A stretch of 27,158 bases of DNA from JAJPXC01 sp964562375 (GTDB lineage Bacteria > Bacteroidota > Bacteroidia > Bacteroidales > Muribaculaceae). The stretch spans positions 1 to 27,158 of the forward strand of contig CAZLSW010000044.1 of the NCBI GenBank assembly GCA_964562375.1, written 5' to 3'. Positions 1-9,270 of this stretch are shown one piece after another (position 1 is the stretch's first letter; every line of letters begins with the position of its first letter). The position numbers were made by a program, and so were the translations under genes. The notes below the pieces were generated by a model. It was not told the DNA's origin, searched no databases, and saw only the letters and a list, made by a program, of their open reading frames with translations.

Positions 1-1740
1 CATCGCCGACATCGCCAAGACCCTCTGCATAGGGGACTGATTTGCGGTTTCTTTAGTAGGATAAGAGTCCTTGCCGTCGATCCACCAGCGTTTGCCAGAG
101 AGGCGATAAGCTCGGGTGTTACCCTTGGTGGAGAGCTGGGTGGTACCATCGTTGCGGTACACAGGAGCGCGCCAAAGCGACCATACGGCCGAGTCGGCGA
201 CGCCCGACGACGATACTTTAAGCTTGCGGATGTACTGCAGGATCTGGGTCTTGGGAGAAGAGGCGATCTCGGAGTTGTCGTTGGCAAACGTGAAGTAGAG
301 CGTGCCGTTAATGTCGCCGGTCACCTCCATGCAGTCGCCAAGGCGGTCGCAGTCGCGGAAGTTGGTGGTGGTGTATATGCGCGTGGGATAGGAGTCGTCG
401 CTGTCCCATTGGTAGATGCGCAGACCCTTGTCGGTGCCGCTGATACCCAAGGAGCAGGCAAAGATGACGCCGTCGAGCACCTTCACGTCGCATAATTGCA
501 GTGTGGATTCAAGGATGGTGGTGCCTTTCTTCAAGAATCCAATCTTGTAACCGTTGGAAGCGTTAAGCACCAGGATATCCGAGCCGTTGTACACGCAATA
601 GAGCTTTCCCTGATAGTAGGCGAAATTGCGGATGAGCGTGGGGTCGTAGCCGAACACTGAAGCGCTGATTGTTTTGTCAACGTTGGCGGCGGCTTGACAG
701 CGGCGCCACTGCTTGGAGAGGTTGGTCAACAGTTTCTCGCCCAGGTGACCGGTGATTTTCACCGTCTTGGAATATGTAGTGCCGTCGGTGGTGTTCTTGA
801 CGGTAATTTTGTAGCCATCGAAATCGCCAGCGGCCATAGTGGAGGCGTCGGTGGGCGGGGTGAATTTCACCTTCACAGTGCCACCAGTTGAGCCAAGGGT
901 AGCGTTGTCGACCGTGAACATGGAGTTGGAGGACGTTACGGTGATGTTACCCGAGAGATCGGTACCCGTAACGGTGAACGAGAGCGTCTCGGTAGAGCCG
1001 CGGCGCGTGTCAAAATAGAGGCTCGTGGTGGAGACCTTCAGCGTGGGGTTGGTCGTCGGGGTAGGATCGGGAGTGGTAGTGGTCGACGTTTTGGGATTGG
1101 TGATGTCCTTGCCGAGGGTTTGGTTGAAATGGTCGTAGAAGCCATAGAGGTGTCCGTTCACCCAGTTGGCGAAACCCTCGCCGGTTTCGTCTTTGAGGTA
1201 ATTCCAGGCGCTTTGGTTGTCGACAAACTCGCCCTCGGTCAAGATGGCGGGCACAGAAGCCGAGCCGGTGATCACGGTCCAGCCGTTTCGCTGCACGCCG
1301 CGGTTGGTGCGCCCCATCTGCTCCAATAGCTGAGCTTGCACCTTGTTGGCGAGATTGAGGGAGTTGCCAGTCGTCCAGTAATACCATGTTTCGGTGCCCG
1401 AGGCTGTATGGGCAGTGGAGGCGTTGAGGTGGATCGAGCAGAAGATATATGGATCGTAGCTCACCGACATGGCTTTGCGCGTCTGCAGGGCGATGAATGT
1501 GTCGTCGAGGCGCGTGCGGCTAACGGGAGCTCCGAGGGCGGTCAATTTAGGATACAAGGTGTTGGAGCAAAGCAACACGAGGTCGGCCTCGTGGGGCTTG
1601 GTGGAATTGTAACCGCAAGCGCCGCAGTCGTGACCGCCGTGACCAGGGTCAAGCATAATGCGCAAGCCGCTCCAAGTGGAGGTGGCGTTGAGGGTCAAAG
1701 CCATGGCCACCGCGGCAAATATTGTAAAAATCTTTTTCAT
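1..1740 (-). CDS. N-acetylmuramoyl-L-alanine amidase with Ig-like and propeller-like regions (3' end beyond window)
   Basis: Reading from the ATG at 1740, the frame stays open through all 580 codons to the window edge, so the C-terminus is missing. Residues 1-20 look like a signal peptide. The Amidase_3 zinc-hydrolase fold shows clearly: LDPGHGGHD at about 29-37 (first zinc histidine), HEADL at 50-54 (zinc glutamate), SIHLNAS at 102-108 (second histidine) and ILTEGEFVDN from 166, with E169 the likely catalytic glutamate. Known members cut the bond between N-acetylmuramic acid and L-alanine in peptidoglycan. After a Thr/Pro-rich linker (about 214-228) comes an Ig-like domain to about 335, then a propeller-like region resembling propeller II of the NAGPA protein at 2736-7130. 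It starts 10 bases after the preceding gene's stop, so it is probably co-transcribed. A T9SS sorting domain may lie beyond the edge; that is inference. Confidence 0.88.
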   Translation of the reverse strand, partial: MKKIFTIFAAVAMALTLNATSTWSGLRIMLDPGHGGHDCGACGYNSTKPHEADLVLLCSNTLYPKLTALGAPVSRTRLDDTFIALQTRKAMSVSYDPYIFCSIHLNASTAHTASGTETWYYWTTGNSLNLANKVQAQLLEQMGRTNRGVQRNGWTVITGSASVPAILTEGEFVDNQSAWNYLKDETGEGFANWVNGHLYGFYDHFNQTLGKDITNPKTSTTTTPDPTPTTNPTLKVSTTSLYFDTRRGSTETLSFTVTGTDLSGNITVTSSNSMFTVDNATLGSTGGTVKVKFTPPTDASTMAAGDFDGYKITVKNTTDGTTYSKTVKITGHLGEKLLTNLSKQWRRCQAAANVDKTISASVFGYDPTLIRNFAYYQGKLYCVYNGSDILVLNASNGYKIGFLKKGTTILESTLQLCDVKVLDGVIFACSLGISGTDKGLRIYQWDSDDSYPTRIYTTTNFRDCDRLGDCMEVTGDINGTLYFTFANDNSEIASSPKTQILQYIRKLKVSSSGVADSAVWSLWRAPVYRNDGTTQLSTKGNTRAYRLSGKRWWIDGKDSYPTKETANQSPMQRVLAMSAM

Positions 1741-1750
1741 CGTATCAAGG

Positions 1751-2713
1751 TTACTTTAAGTCAGCGATATAAACTTGCCCGTCGGCATCGTTGGTGAAAA
1801 GAAGGCGCTTGCCGTCGGCTGAAACTGAGGGGTTAACCTCAATCATCGAGGATGTTGAGGTCAAGCGCTTGGCCTGGGCGTTGTCGACATTCACGATATA
1901 GAGGTCGCCCTCGAGGAATTTGTGGCCGTCGTCGTTGGTACGCTCCACAACCACTTGCGAGTTGTTGGCCCACGAGGGGTTGAAGCCGGCACCAAGTTTG
2001 CGGAAGCCTGTGCCATCGATATTGATAACGGCCAGGTCGTTCAAGGCGTTGAATGCCACACGCTTGCCGTCGGGACTAAGCGAGGGGGCGAACGATGGGC
2101 TGTTATACAGCACTTTCTGGTTGCCACGCTCGTCCACCAAGATCAGCTTCTCGCTGTCGCAAATAAACGACAGATTACGGCTTACAGCGGTGGAGGATTG
2201 CTCTTCCAATAGCTTGGTAGGCACTTTCTGCAAAGCCACTTGATGCAGGCGTTGACCGGGAGCGACAATCGATTTGGCCCCAGCGGCCGAATAACGCCAA
2301 GCTGCGGGTTGCATCGTCTCGGTGTCGTCGCTCAGGCGAGTCTTTTTGCCATACAGGTCGACGGTCCAGGCGGCATGGTAGCGGGTTGTCTCGTTGCCCG
2401 ATTTCACCCAGCGGGTGTCGCGCACAAGTATTTCGCGGGAGTCGGCGCTCCACTGGTACATATAGCCCACGCCAAGGTCGTTGCTGATTTGGCGCATTGA
2501 GGTGCCGTCGGCGCCGATTAGATACAGGCCCTCGTATCCTTCACCAGTGAAAGCCACGGTGAGGCCATCGGGAGAGAACCGCGGGTTCTCAAAGCGGGCC
2601 GAGGGATCGTGGGTGAGCTGGCGCACGTTGCTCAGCTCACCGGTTTTCAAGCCCTGCGCCTGGGTTACTAGGCACCCAAGCGACACAGCTATTAACAACA
2701 CAGATTTCTTCAT
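1751..2713 (-). CDS. Secreted PD40/TolB-like beta-propeller protein
   Basis: This 320-residue protein begins with a typical signal peptide (MKKSVLLIAVSLGCLVTQAQ). The rest is a series of PD40/WD40-like blades with the hallmark pattern, such as FSPDGLTVAFTG at about 47, LSPDGKRVAFNAL in the middle and VSADGKRLLFTND near the end. Blades alternate with 'xLYxIxxDG' strands. This architecture occurs in TolB and in the N-terminal propeller of S9 (DPP-IV-like) peptidases, but no peptidase domain follows, so it is a free-standing propeller. A binding or scaffold role outside the inner membrane is an inference. It lies 22 bases after the NAGPA gene and 10 bases before the amidase gene, in one likely operon. 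No lipobox is evident, so it is probably periplasmic or secreted. The precise function is unknown. Confidence 0.82.
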   Translation of the reverse strand: MKKSVLLIAVSLGCLVTQAQGLKTGELSNVRQLTHDPSARFENPRFSPDGLTVAFTGEGYEGLYLIGADGTSMRQISNDLGVGYMYQWSADSREILVRDTRWVKSGNETTRYHAAWTVDLYGKKTRLSDDTETMQPAAWRYSAAGAKSIVAPGQRLHQVALQKVPTKLLEEQSSTAVSRNLSFICDSEKLILVDERGNQKVLYNSPSFAPSLSPDGKRVAFNALNDLAVINIDGTGFRKLGAGFNPSWANNSQVVVERTNDDGHKFLEGDLYIVNVDNAQAKRLTSTSSMIEVNPSVSADGKRLLFTNDADGQVYIADLK

Positions 2714-2735
2714 TTCTATTTTGATTTAGGGTTTC

Positions 2736-5700
2736 TTAGAATATTATCTTGGAAGTAAGTGTGGGTCGACCCTCGGCTACGGCTCTCACGATGTACAAGC
2801 CGTGGGGCAGCGAGGTGGCATCAAGTGTGTCGCCACGACCGCTAAGCAAGAGTTGGCCCATAGCGGAGTACACCTCGATAATGTCGGCTGCCTCTGATGT
2901 CATAATCATCTTGTTGCGGCATGAGAGCAGCCAATCATTGGCGTCGATCGATTTTACCGCGGTAGCATCTTGCGAGCCGTCAAATTGGTAGTAAGCGATG
3001 CCCTGGGTAGGCACAAGTACCCACAAGTTGAGTTTGCCATCGGTTGTGGTCTCATAAGCGACCGAGGTGATAAAGTTGGTGTTGCGGTTGGAGCCGAGGC
3101 CCTCTGAGGGATAGATACCGATAGCATCGGTGACGTCGCTCTCACCAGCGGTAATGTCGGCCAAGACCAGCGATCCGTCGGCCAAGCCGCTTTCATTAGT
3201 GTTGCCATAAGTGGTGGCGGCAAGGTAACGGCGCGAGCCGAACGGTATAGCGGCAACGGCGGTAGCCTCGGCGGCGTGGCTGCCACCCAGAGCGGTCAAC
3301 TCCATGCGTGAAAGCAACGAACCATCGGCGGCAAAATGCGTGGGCGCGTATTTGTCGCCGTTCACCCAGAATGTGCCGTCACTCTCCACGAAGATGCCAT
3401 CGGTGAAGTTGGTGCCACCGCACACCTTGCCAAGGGCGATCGTCTCCGGGTCGGTAGAGGCTACACCATTGGTCACTTTGTAGCGAAGGATAGAGTAGCC
3501 GTTAGTGAACCACAGATAGCCGTCGTTAAGCGTACCTGAGGCTGCAAGCTGGCCGCCAAGGGAGAGGCTTGCGTGGGTGGCGTCACTGAGAAGCTCGCGT
3601 GGAGCAGAAGCGTCGTTGTCCCAGATGTATACCTTAAGGGTGTAGGAGTCGGTTACACGGTTGGAGGCGATTAGCTTGCCGTCGAATATCTGCACGTCAC
3701 TGATTCGACACGTCGAGCTGGTCTCGGTAGTGCCCTCCACGCTCAGCGAGCCGGTCTTGATGCCGGTGTAGGCGTTGAGAATGTTTATCGACGGGGTGGC
3801 CGACCATGTCTTGTTGTTTACCACATAGAGCTTGCCGTCGTTGAACGCCAAGGAGCGCGAATAGTCCTGTAACGGCTCGGTATTCAGCCATTCGGAGGAT
3901 TCGGCGACATTGCCGCGGGTCACGGAGTAAAGCCATATCTCGTCAAGACCAGTTACCTTGTCGTTGAAGGTCGAAGGCGTTGGGTCGGGATCAGGGTCAG
4001 GTTCCGGCTCGGGAGTAACGGTGCCAATACCTGTTAACGGAATGGAAACCGAGGTTGCCCCGGTGGAGGCGATTGTGAGAGTGGCCGTGTGTGTGCTGGC
4101 AGCGGTGGGTGTATAGGTTACGGTGACGGTTTTGCTCACCGACGTTGCGGCAGTTACCGAGGTGGGCGAAACCGCGAACATAGCTTTGTTTGTACCCGAA
4201 AGGGATAGCGTGGCGTTGGCAGTGAGGTCGGAGCCTTTGAGGGTGAAAGTTGCCTTTGACGACTCGCCTACCTCAGCCTCAAGCTCAATCTCCTCTACCG
4301 AGGCCGATAGCGTGGGGGTGGTCACAACGGGTGCCGCTTGGGCAGTGAAGTGATAAGCCTCGCGGGCCTTGGTGGTGATATTGGTGTTGGCTTCTCGCGG
4401 CATGGCGAAACCGGCGAGCTTCTTGTTGGTTGTCGACACGGCGTAGATGTTGCCGGCGTTGTCCCAGGCGTAGTCGTTGACGTTGGTGCCAAGGCCGTGT
4501 GTCACGCGATATTTCTCGGTAAGAGTGGGCACACCCGAGGAATAGGTGACGTCAAACACCGAAAATGTGGTTTCCGATGAGGTGATAACCACCTGCTTGC
4601 CGTTGGGGCTGAAGCGAATACCGCCACCTCCGCACACCATCGAGAAGTTGCGGAAGCGCTCGGTGCCCGACGATGAGCAGCATATCAACGACGGCTTCTC
4701 GGCCGTGGGAGTGGTCATGCTCTGACACAACCAGTAGTTGCCCTTGGAGTCGATTTCCACGTTTGCGAAATAGGACGTGCCAAGGATTTTCTTATTGTAA
4801 GGGCTGAATGTGGATGTGGGAGTTTTGCCGCTCCACGTTGTTGCGGTGCCAATCTTATACGTGTTGCAATGCACGCCAGTTTGACTCTTGGAGGAAAGCA
4901 TATTGTTGTCGACTCCGAGCATCAGCAGAGTTAGGTCGTCTCCCTCCCCTTTGACATCGAATCCCACGTTCTGGGCCATCGAGAAGTTGCCGTCCGAGTC
5001 GGTCCAATACCACAGGGAGCTATCTAACGGGCCACCGGCCACCTGAGTGAACTTGGCGTTCTTGGTGATAAGCTTGGTGAGCGTGGGGAACTCGTAAAGC
5101 GGTGCGCAGTAGTTGGATTCGGAGGTGAAGAATATTCGGCCATCATCGGTGCGGCGTATCTTGCGGGGAACCGAGCCGTTATTGGAACCAGTGCCACCGG
5201 CGTCGCAGGTGAAATTGGTGTCGGTAAGGCCCTGACGGAAGCAGTAGGTGGTGTCGGTGCCGTTGATGTAGGTCACTGAGCCAAGGTTGCGGGGAGTAAA
5301 GAGATATACGCCTTGGCCGCCGCGCGAGTACGACCAATAGCCGCTCGACTTGGGCGTGCGCCCCTCGGCGGTGATGATGTAGCCGTAATATGGATCGTCG
5401 GTGTCATTGACCGTCTCCACCGTCTGTGGATAATAGAATTTACGCTCCTTGAATTTCACCACTCCGGCTTGAGCCGGACATTTCGCGGTGATGCCCCAGG
5501 AGTATTTGGTGCCCACGACAATGCCTTTGGCGTCATCGAGAATCTCGTCCCACGTGAGCTTGAATGTCTTGTTGCCGGCGGTGAGATAGCTGTCGGCAAG
5601 CGTCCATGTCTTGAGTGAGGTGGCGTTGTCGTCGCTGATGATGCGGAAAGTGGCGGCGTTGAGTGCGGCCGTGTTGGTCCACTTGAAGGTTACGCCTTCA

Positions 5701-7130
5701 TCCGAGGTGGTGCAGGAGAAATTGTAGCAGAATGGGTTGGAGGTGCCGCTCACCGAGGATGCGTCGTAGGAGGTGACACCCGAGGTGGAGATGTCGCTCT
5801 CCTCTATATCCTCGGGGAAGTCGGGCTGAGCCTCGTCGTATACCACCACGGAGGCGCATATTCCACGCTGGTCGCTTGGGGTGTTGACATAGGAGCCGTT
5901 GATCACCATCTGTGCCGAGCCACCTGCGTCGCAAGAGATTACGCTCGAGGCTCCCCAATGCTGCATGATGTAGCTCATACGCGAGGTATTGCATCCGTTA
6001 GAGGTGCCGTAAGTGGCATCGGTCGACTTGTCGATTACGCACATTATCATCTTCTTGCCATCGGAGCTTACGCCATAGGCTGAACGGGAGTATACATCCT
6101 CGCCGTAGCCGTCGGGTGTTTGCACAGTGCCGTTGAGCATGGCCACCTGGTGGCCGGCCCACACGTTGTCGATACCCTCGATAGGCACGTTAACATCGCC
6201 CGAGGTGACGTGCCAATAGTATTTGGTTTGCACCTCGTCACCCACTTGCAACGTCGACATGATGGTCTTGGCCGTCTGAGTGCCCACAAGCACCAGGTCG
6301 TAGCTTCCGCGATAGCCCGAGGTAGCGTTGGGGGTAATGGCCTTGACGATATACTTGTTCCATTTGTTATAGCCTTCATGGCACCCCGACTTAAGGGAGC
6401 AGAAAATGTAGATTCCCTCGCCGTTGGCCATCTGGGTATTGGGCATGGTTGAGGCGTTGATCACTTTGATGTCGCGATCAGAGGGGAAATTGGCGTTGAA
6501 AGCCGCCGCGCGTCCGTTGTGGCAGTAGCGGTTAACCTCCTCGATGGTGATGATATTCTGGGTCTCGGAGGTCCCCCAACGAGCCGGGCACATCAGGCGC
6601 ATGTAGGTTTGGTAATGGCCGGCGATAGCCTTGCCGGCACCCACGCCGCATACTCCTTGGGCGGTAGGACCGCCAACCCAGGTGTCGGAGCTATAGTTGG
6701 TTTCGGTGACTATCGTCTGATTCTGCATCAAGCCGCCAAGGGGGCAGGTAGTAGCCCATTGTCCAGCATCGGTCGACTGTGACGACATCGACCAGAAGGA
6801 GGCGTTTTGAATCACCAGAGGCTTGCGGCCTGCTGATTTCAAAGCGGAATAGCGGTTGGGCAACGTCTGGGTTGCAAACATTTTGTCGCTGCCAAGGGTC
6901 GTCTCAACGCGCACATTGGAGTTGGTTAAATCCACCTCCACAATCTGTACGTTCAACGACGTAGGAGCCGTGAACCGCAAGCGATGGTGCACGACTCCCG
7001 AGTTGAGTTGCTGGGTTTGTTTCTCAGTGTAAGTGTAAGTCTCGCCACCAGCGGTGAAGCTATCGGCCAGTAGGCTCTGCGGGCCGCACAGCGCGGCCAA
7101 GGTAAGTAGTATCGTTTCTCTTAGACGCAT
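2736..7130 (-). CDS. Phosphodiester glycosidase (NAGPA-type) multidomain T9SS protein
   Basis: A signal peptide covers about residues 1-22. Residues 85-440 resemble the phosphodiester glycosidase family (NAGPA/DUF2233). An early 'NASFW...GGLMQNQ' stretch is followed by SAYGVSSDGKKMIMCVID and then SCDAGGSAQMVINGSYVNTP near 396, matching the family's 'DGGGSsxMvvnG' and 'PSD' signature. Family members release sugars from phosphodiesters, for example GlcNAc-1-phosphate diesters. A possible Fn3-like segment (about 450-570), a first propeller-like region (about 580-930), an Ig-like domain (about 940-1040), a Pro/Asp/Glu linker, and a second propeller-like region (about 1060-1395) follow. Residues 1400-1464 match a type A T9SS sorting domain, with IEVYSAMGQLL and LPHGLYIVRA, so export to the surface or medium is expected. 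Several cysteines lie in the catalytic region. A TATCTTTG element lies just upstream. Confidence 0.82.
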   Translation of the reverse strand: MRLRETILLTLAALCGPQSLLADSFTAGGETYTYTEKQTQQLNSGVVHHRLRFTAPTSLNVQIVEVDLTNSNVRVETTLGSDKMFATQTLPNRYSALKSAGRKPLVIQNASFWSMSSQSTDAGQWATTCPLGGLMQNQTIVTETNYSSDTWVGGPTAQGVCGVGAGKAIAGHYQTYMRLMCPARWGTSETQNIITIEEVNRYCHNGRAAAFNANFPSDRDIKVINASTMPNTQMANGEGIYIFCSLKSGCHEGYNKWNKYIVKAITPNATSGYRGSYDLVLVGTQTAKTIMSTLQVGDEVQTKYYWHVTSGDVNVPIEGIDNVWAGHQVAMLNGTVQTPDGYGEDVYSRSAYGVSSDGKKMIMCVIDKSTDATYGTSNGCNTSRMSYIMQHWGASSVISCDAGGSAQMVINGSYVNTPSDQRGICASVVVYDEAQPDFPEDIEESDISTSGVTSYDASSVSGTSNPFCYNFSCTTSDEGVTFKWTNTAALNAATFRIISDDNATSLKTWTLADSYLTAGNKTFKLTWDEILDDAKGIVVGTKYSWGITAKCPAQAGVVKFKERKFYYPQTVETVNDTDDPYYGYIITAEGRTPKSSGYWSYSRGGQGVYLFTPRNLGSVTYINGTDTTYCFRQGLTDTNFTCDAGGTGSNNGSVPRKIRRTDDGRIFFTSESNYCAPLYEFPTLTKLITKNAKFTQVAGGPLDSSLWYWTDSDGNFSMAQNVGFDVKGEGDDLTLLMLGVDNNMLSSKSQTGVHCNTYKIGTATTWSGKTPTSTFSPYNKKILGTSYFANVEIDSKGNYWLCQSMTTPTAEKPSLICCSSSGTERFRNFSMVCGGGGIRFSPNGKQVVITSSETTFSVFDVTYSSGVPTLTEKYRVTHGLGTNVNDYAWDNAGNIYAVSTTNKKLAGFAMPREANTNITTKAREAYHFTAQAAPVVTTPTLSASVEEIELEAEVGESSKATFTLKGSDLTANATLSLSGTNKAMFAVSPTSVTAATSVSKTVTVTYTPTAASTHTATLTIASTGATSVSIPLTGIGTVTPEPEPDPDPDPTPSTFNDKVTGLDEIWLYSVTRGNVAESSEWLNTEPLQDYSRSLAFNDGKLYVVNNKTWSATPSINILNAYTGIKTGSLSVEGTTETSSTCRISDVQIFDGKLIASNRVTDSYTLKVYIWDNDASAPRELLSDATHASLSLGGQLAASGTLNDGYLWFTNGYSILRYKVTNGVASTDPETIALGKVCGGTNFTDGIFVESDGTFWVNGDKYAPTHFAADGSLLSRMELTALGGSHAAEATAVAAIPFGSRRYLAATTYGNTNESGLADGSLVLADITAGESDVTDAIGIYPSEGLGSNRNTNFITSVAYETTTDGKLNLWVLVPTQGIAYYQFDGSQDATAVKSIDANDWLLSCRNKMIMTSEAADIIEVYSAMGQLLLSGRGDTLDATSLPHGLYIVRAVAEGRPTLTSKIIF

Positions 7131-7163
7131 TATGTGATAGTGTTAGGGTGTTTCTATGCATGG

Positions 7164-7171
7164 CAAAGATA
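7164..7171 (-). promoter_or_regulatory. Putative Bacteroidetes -7 element for the NAGPA gene
   Basis: The minus strand reads TATCTTTG, a perfect fit to the Bacteroidetes -7 consensus TAnnTTTG. It lies 33 bases before the ATG at 7130, in the 95-base gap after the GH99-like gene. No TTTG is found 19-21 bases upstream, so the -33 half is weak or absent. It would let the NAGPA-propeller-amidase set be transcribed separately. No intrinsic terminator hairpin is obvious in the gap. Confidence 0.45.
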
Positions 7172-7225
7172 GCCAACCCTAATTAGTCACATTGTCGGGT
7201 GCGTCCCAAACATTTTAAGATTTGT

Positions 7226-9256
7226 TCAGATTGTGAATTTTGCCGATGAACTATGCCGCTCCGATGAGAAACGGGCGAAATACACGCCATGGGGCAAGGT
7301 GAACGTCATGGCACCCAAGCCTTTACCCCTTTGGCAGGCTACCCTTTCGCCAATACCGTTGTAAATCTCCACCTCGACATTGCTCGAGGTGTAACCAAAC
7401 GTCACCAGAGCCCGATTGCCTTCAACTTTCACGCTCAGGGTCTTGGACGTGTCATTACTCACGCTCTTCACGCCCATAAAATCCTCATCATGTGCCGGCA
7501 ACGAGGCGCCTTTGTAACGATAGTTGAAGCGACCATTAGGAGCGGCGTCGCCATCCGATATGAAACGCATCACGTCGGGCTCGGTCACCGAAACGTTGTC
7601 GGCCCACTTGAAGTCGAAATCAATATTTGTGTCGGACAAGCCCATGTCGGAGGCTTTCACGGCCAGCATCATGCGATTGCCGTCGTAGTAGCTTTCAACC
7701 TCGGCCAACTCTTGCCAAGAATACTCGGCACCTTGGCACCGCATCAGGTACTGCTTGCCATCTCGGTCCATCACAGCGTAGTCGTAGCCTCCCCAGCCGG
7801 TGGTGTAATCCTGGTCGGAGTTGATAAAGAGGGTCATCCACAATGTCTCGGTGTCGCCACGCTCCACAATTTCATCTACGGTTTCCACGTAGAAGTAGAA
7901 TTGCTTATTGTCTTTGGTGACCTTAGAGAGGATAATGTCGTTGGTTTCGCGGTCGGCGCATTCTTCTGGCTCGGCTTTCGCATAGTAGAACTCGCAATCG
8001 CCCGGCTCGTCAACGTATTGGGTTGTTTCGGCATCCCATTGGGAGAAATTGCCCGAGTTGATGTCGATTTGGATATTTTGCGTTGGCTCTGGAAGGGCAT
8101 GAGCGCCTTTGTATTTGCGTATGTTGCTTACCGTGAGCAGATAATGGTTGTCGCGAGTAAGGGCATTGGCACCAGGCTCGATGTCGCGGTTGAATTCCTC
8201 GTTATACACATCTACGAAGTAGCTCTCGCCGATTTTGGCAGTAGCTCCCGGGCGCACGTTGCCATATTCGGAGGTGGACTTGATTACGAAGCGCTGGGCG
8301 CACCATTCATTCCACTGCGTGATCATCAACACCGGCGCTTTCACCAAGTGGGCACGCTTCCATTGCTCCTGCAGGTAGAGGCCTTGGGCAGTTTGCTCGC
8401 ACAGTCCCCACTTGTCAATAGCGGGTTGCTTGCCCGTAGAGGTGTAGCTCTTGCCTATCTTGGAAGTGGCGTGCTGAGCGGCTGAAACTGAGATCTGCTC
8501 GAAATATTTACGGCCATTGCTGTTGTATACCCATCCCGCATTCTGAGGGTAAAACTCGAGCCACGACCATTCTCCCTCGTTGAAGTCCATCCAAGCCCAG
8601 CAGTTGCGGAAGGTGAATTTGTCGTGATATTCCTGGGGAGCCTCCGATTTGTCGCAAAGGATAAGCGGCTTGCCATCGTACATGTACCAATAGTGGTCGT
8701 TTTCGGGGTCGGAGTAGAAATAGTCGTAAACCTTCTTAATCTGGATTGACAGCACCGAATGGAGCATAAAGGCCAGTTTCGGCGCTTTGAGTCCTAATGC
8801 CTCTCGACGGTCGACCTCGGCCATCACCGCTCGCACCTGCGACTCATATACCGTGCCGTTGGTGCAATCGAAGAAATACCAGTCCACGCCTGCATCCATC
8901 AGCATCTGCATGTGCTTGGCCACGATATACTGGTTGCCAGCCATATAATAGCCGAGCCAGGGTTTTGATCCCCAATGGAAGGCACCCTCCGAGTCCCAGT
9001 TGGGATTATCGGGATCCTCTTGGAGCAGTTGGGATATATCTTTCTTGAAGCCCGTGTGTTGCCAATGCCAAATATAGTAAAAGATGCCAATGGAATAGGT
9101 CCCTTCGGCGGCGGGAGCATCCAAGCCGTCGTCGGCCGTGAGCACGCGACGGCCAAGCTCGTCGTCACACACCCAAGTGTCGGGGAGCACTTCCGAAGCC
9201 CAAGCCGATGAGCAGGCGGTCAATGCGGTTGCGATTATCAGTGATTTTAATCTCAT
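7226..9256 (-). CDS. GH99/GH71-like glycosidase with CBM-like region and T9SS sorting domain
   Basis: A TIM-barrel region at about residues 48-390 looks like the GH99/GH71-like clan. An early strand reads IGIFYYIWHWQ, followed by VDWYFFDCTNG near 124 and MITQWNEWCAQ near 311-321. The QWNEW motif, with E317 a candidate catalytic acid, is typical of GH99-like and WbsX-type proteins. GH99 enzymes are endo-alpha-mannosidases, but the specificity here is unknown. About 420-600 is a beta-rich region with LFINSDQDYTTGWGGYDYAV, reminiscent of CBM9/DOMON carbohydrate-binding folds. About 610-676 is a T9SS-like sorting domain (VEVEIYNGIGERV and LPHGVYFARF). The N-terminus is ambiguous: LTAC at about 12-15 could be a lipobox, but a T9SS cargo normally has a plain signal peptide. 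A two-part promoter-like site precedes it at 9271-9300. Confidence 0.75.
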   Translation of the reverse strand: MRLKSLIIATALTACSSAWASEVLPDTWVCDDELGRRVLTADDGLDAPAAEGTYSIGIFYYIWHWQHTGFKKDISQLLQEDPDNPNWDSEGAFHWGSKPWLGYYMAGNQYIVAKHMQMLMDAGVDWYFFDCTNGTVYESQVRAVMAEVDRREALGLKAPKLAFMLHSVLSIQIKKVYDYFYSDPENDHYWYMYDGKPLILCDKSEAPQEYHDKFTFRNCWAWMDFNEGEWSWLEFYPQNAGWVYNSNGRKYFEQISVSAAQHATSKIGKSYTSTGKQPAIDKWGLCEQTAQGLYLQEQWKRAHLVKAPVLMITQWNEWCAQRFVIKSTSEYGNVRPGATAKIGESYFVDVYNEEFNRDIEPGANALTRDNHYLLTVSNIRKYKGAHALPEPTQNIQIDINSGNFSQWDAETTQYVDEPGDCEFYYAKAEPEECADRETNDIILSKVTKDNKQFYFYVETVDEIVERGDTETLWMTLFINSDQDYTTGWGGYDYAVMDRDGKQYLMRCQGAEYSWQELAEVESYYDGNRMMLAVKASDMGLSDTNIDFDFKWADNVSVTEPDVMRFISDGDAAPNGRFNYRYKGASLPAHDEDFMGVKSVSNDTSKTLSVKVEGNRALVTFGYTSSNVEVEIYNGIGERVACQRGKGLGAMTFTLPHGVYFARFSSERHSSSAKFTI

Positions 9257-9270
9257 GGTTAAAGGTGTTG

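Noticed and set aside
7289..8485. Long plus-strand open frame (398 codons) opposite the GH99-like gene
   Set aside because: Its translation resembles no family I know and mirrors a strong minus-strand gene with clear domains. Codon bias of GC-rich genes often creates such antisense frames.
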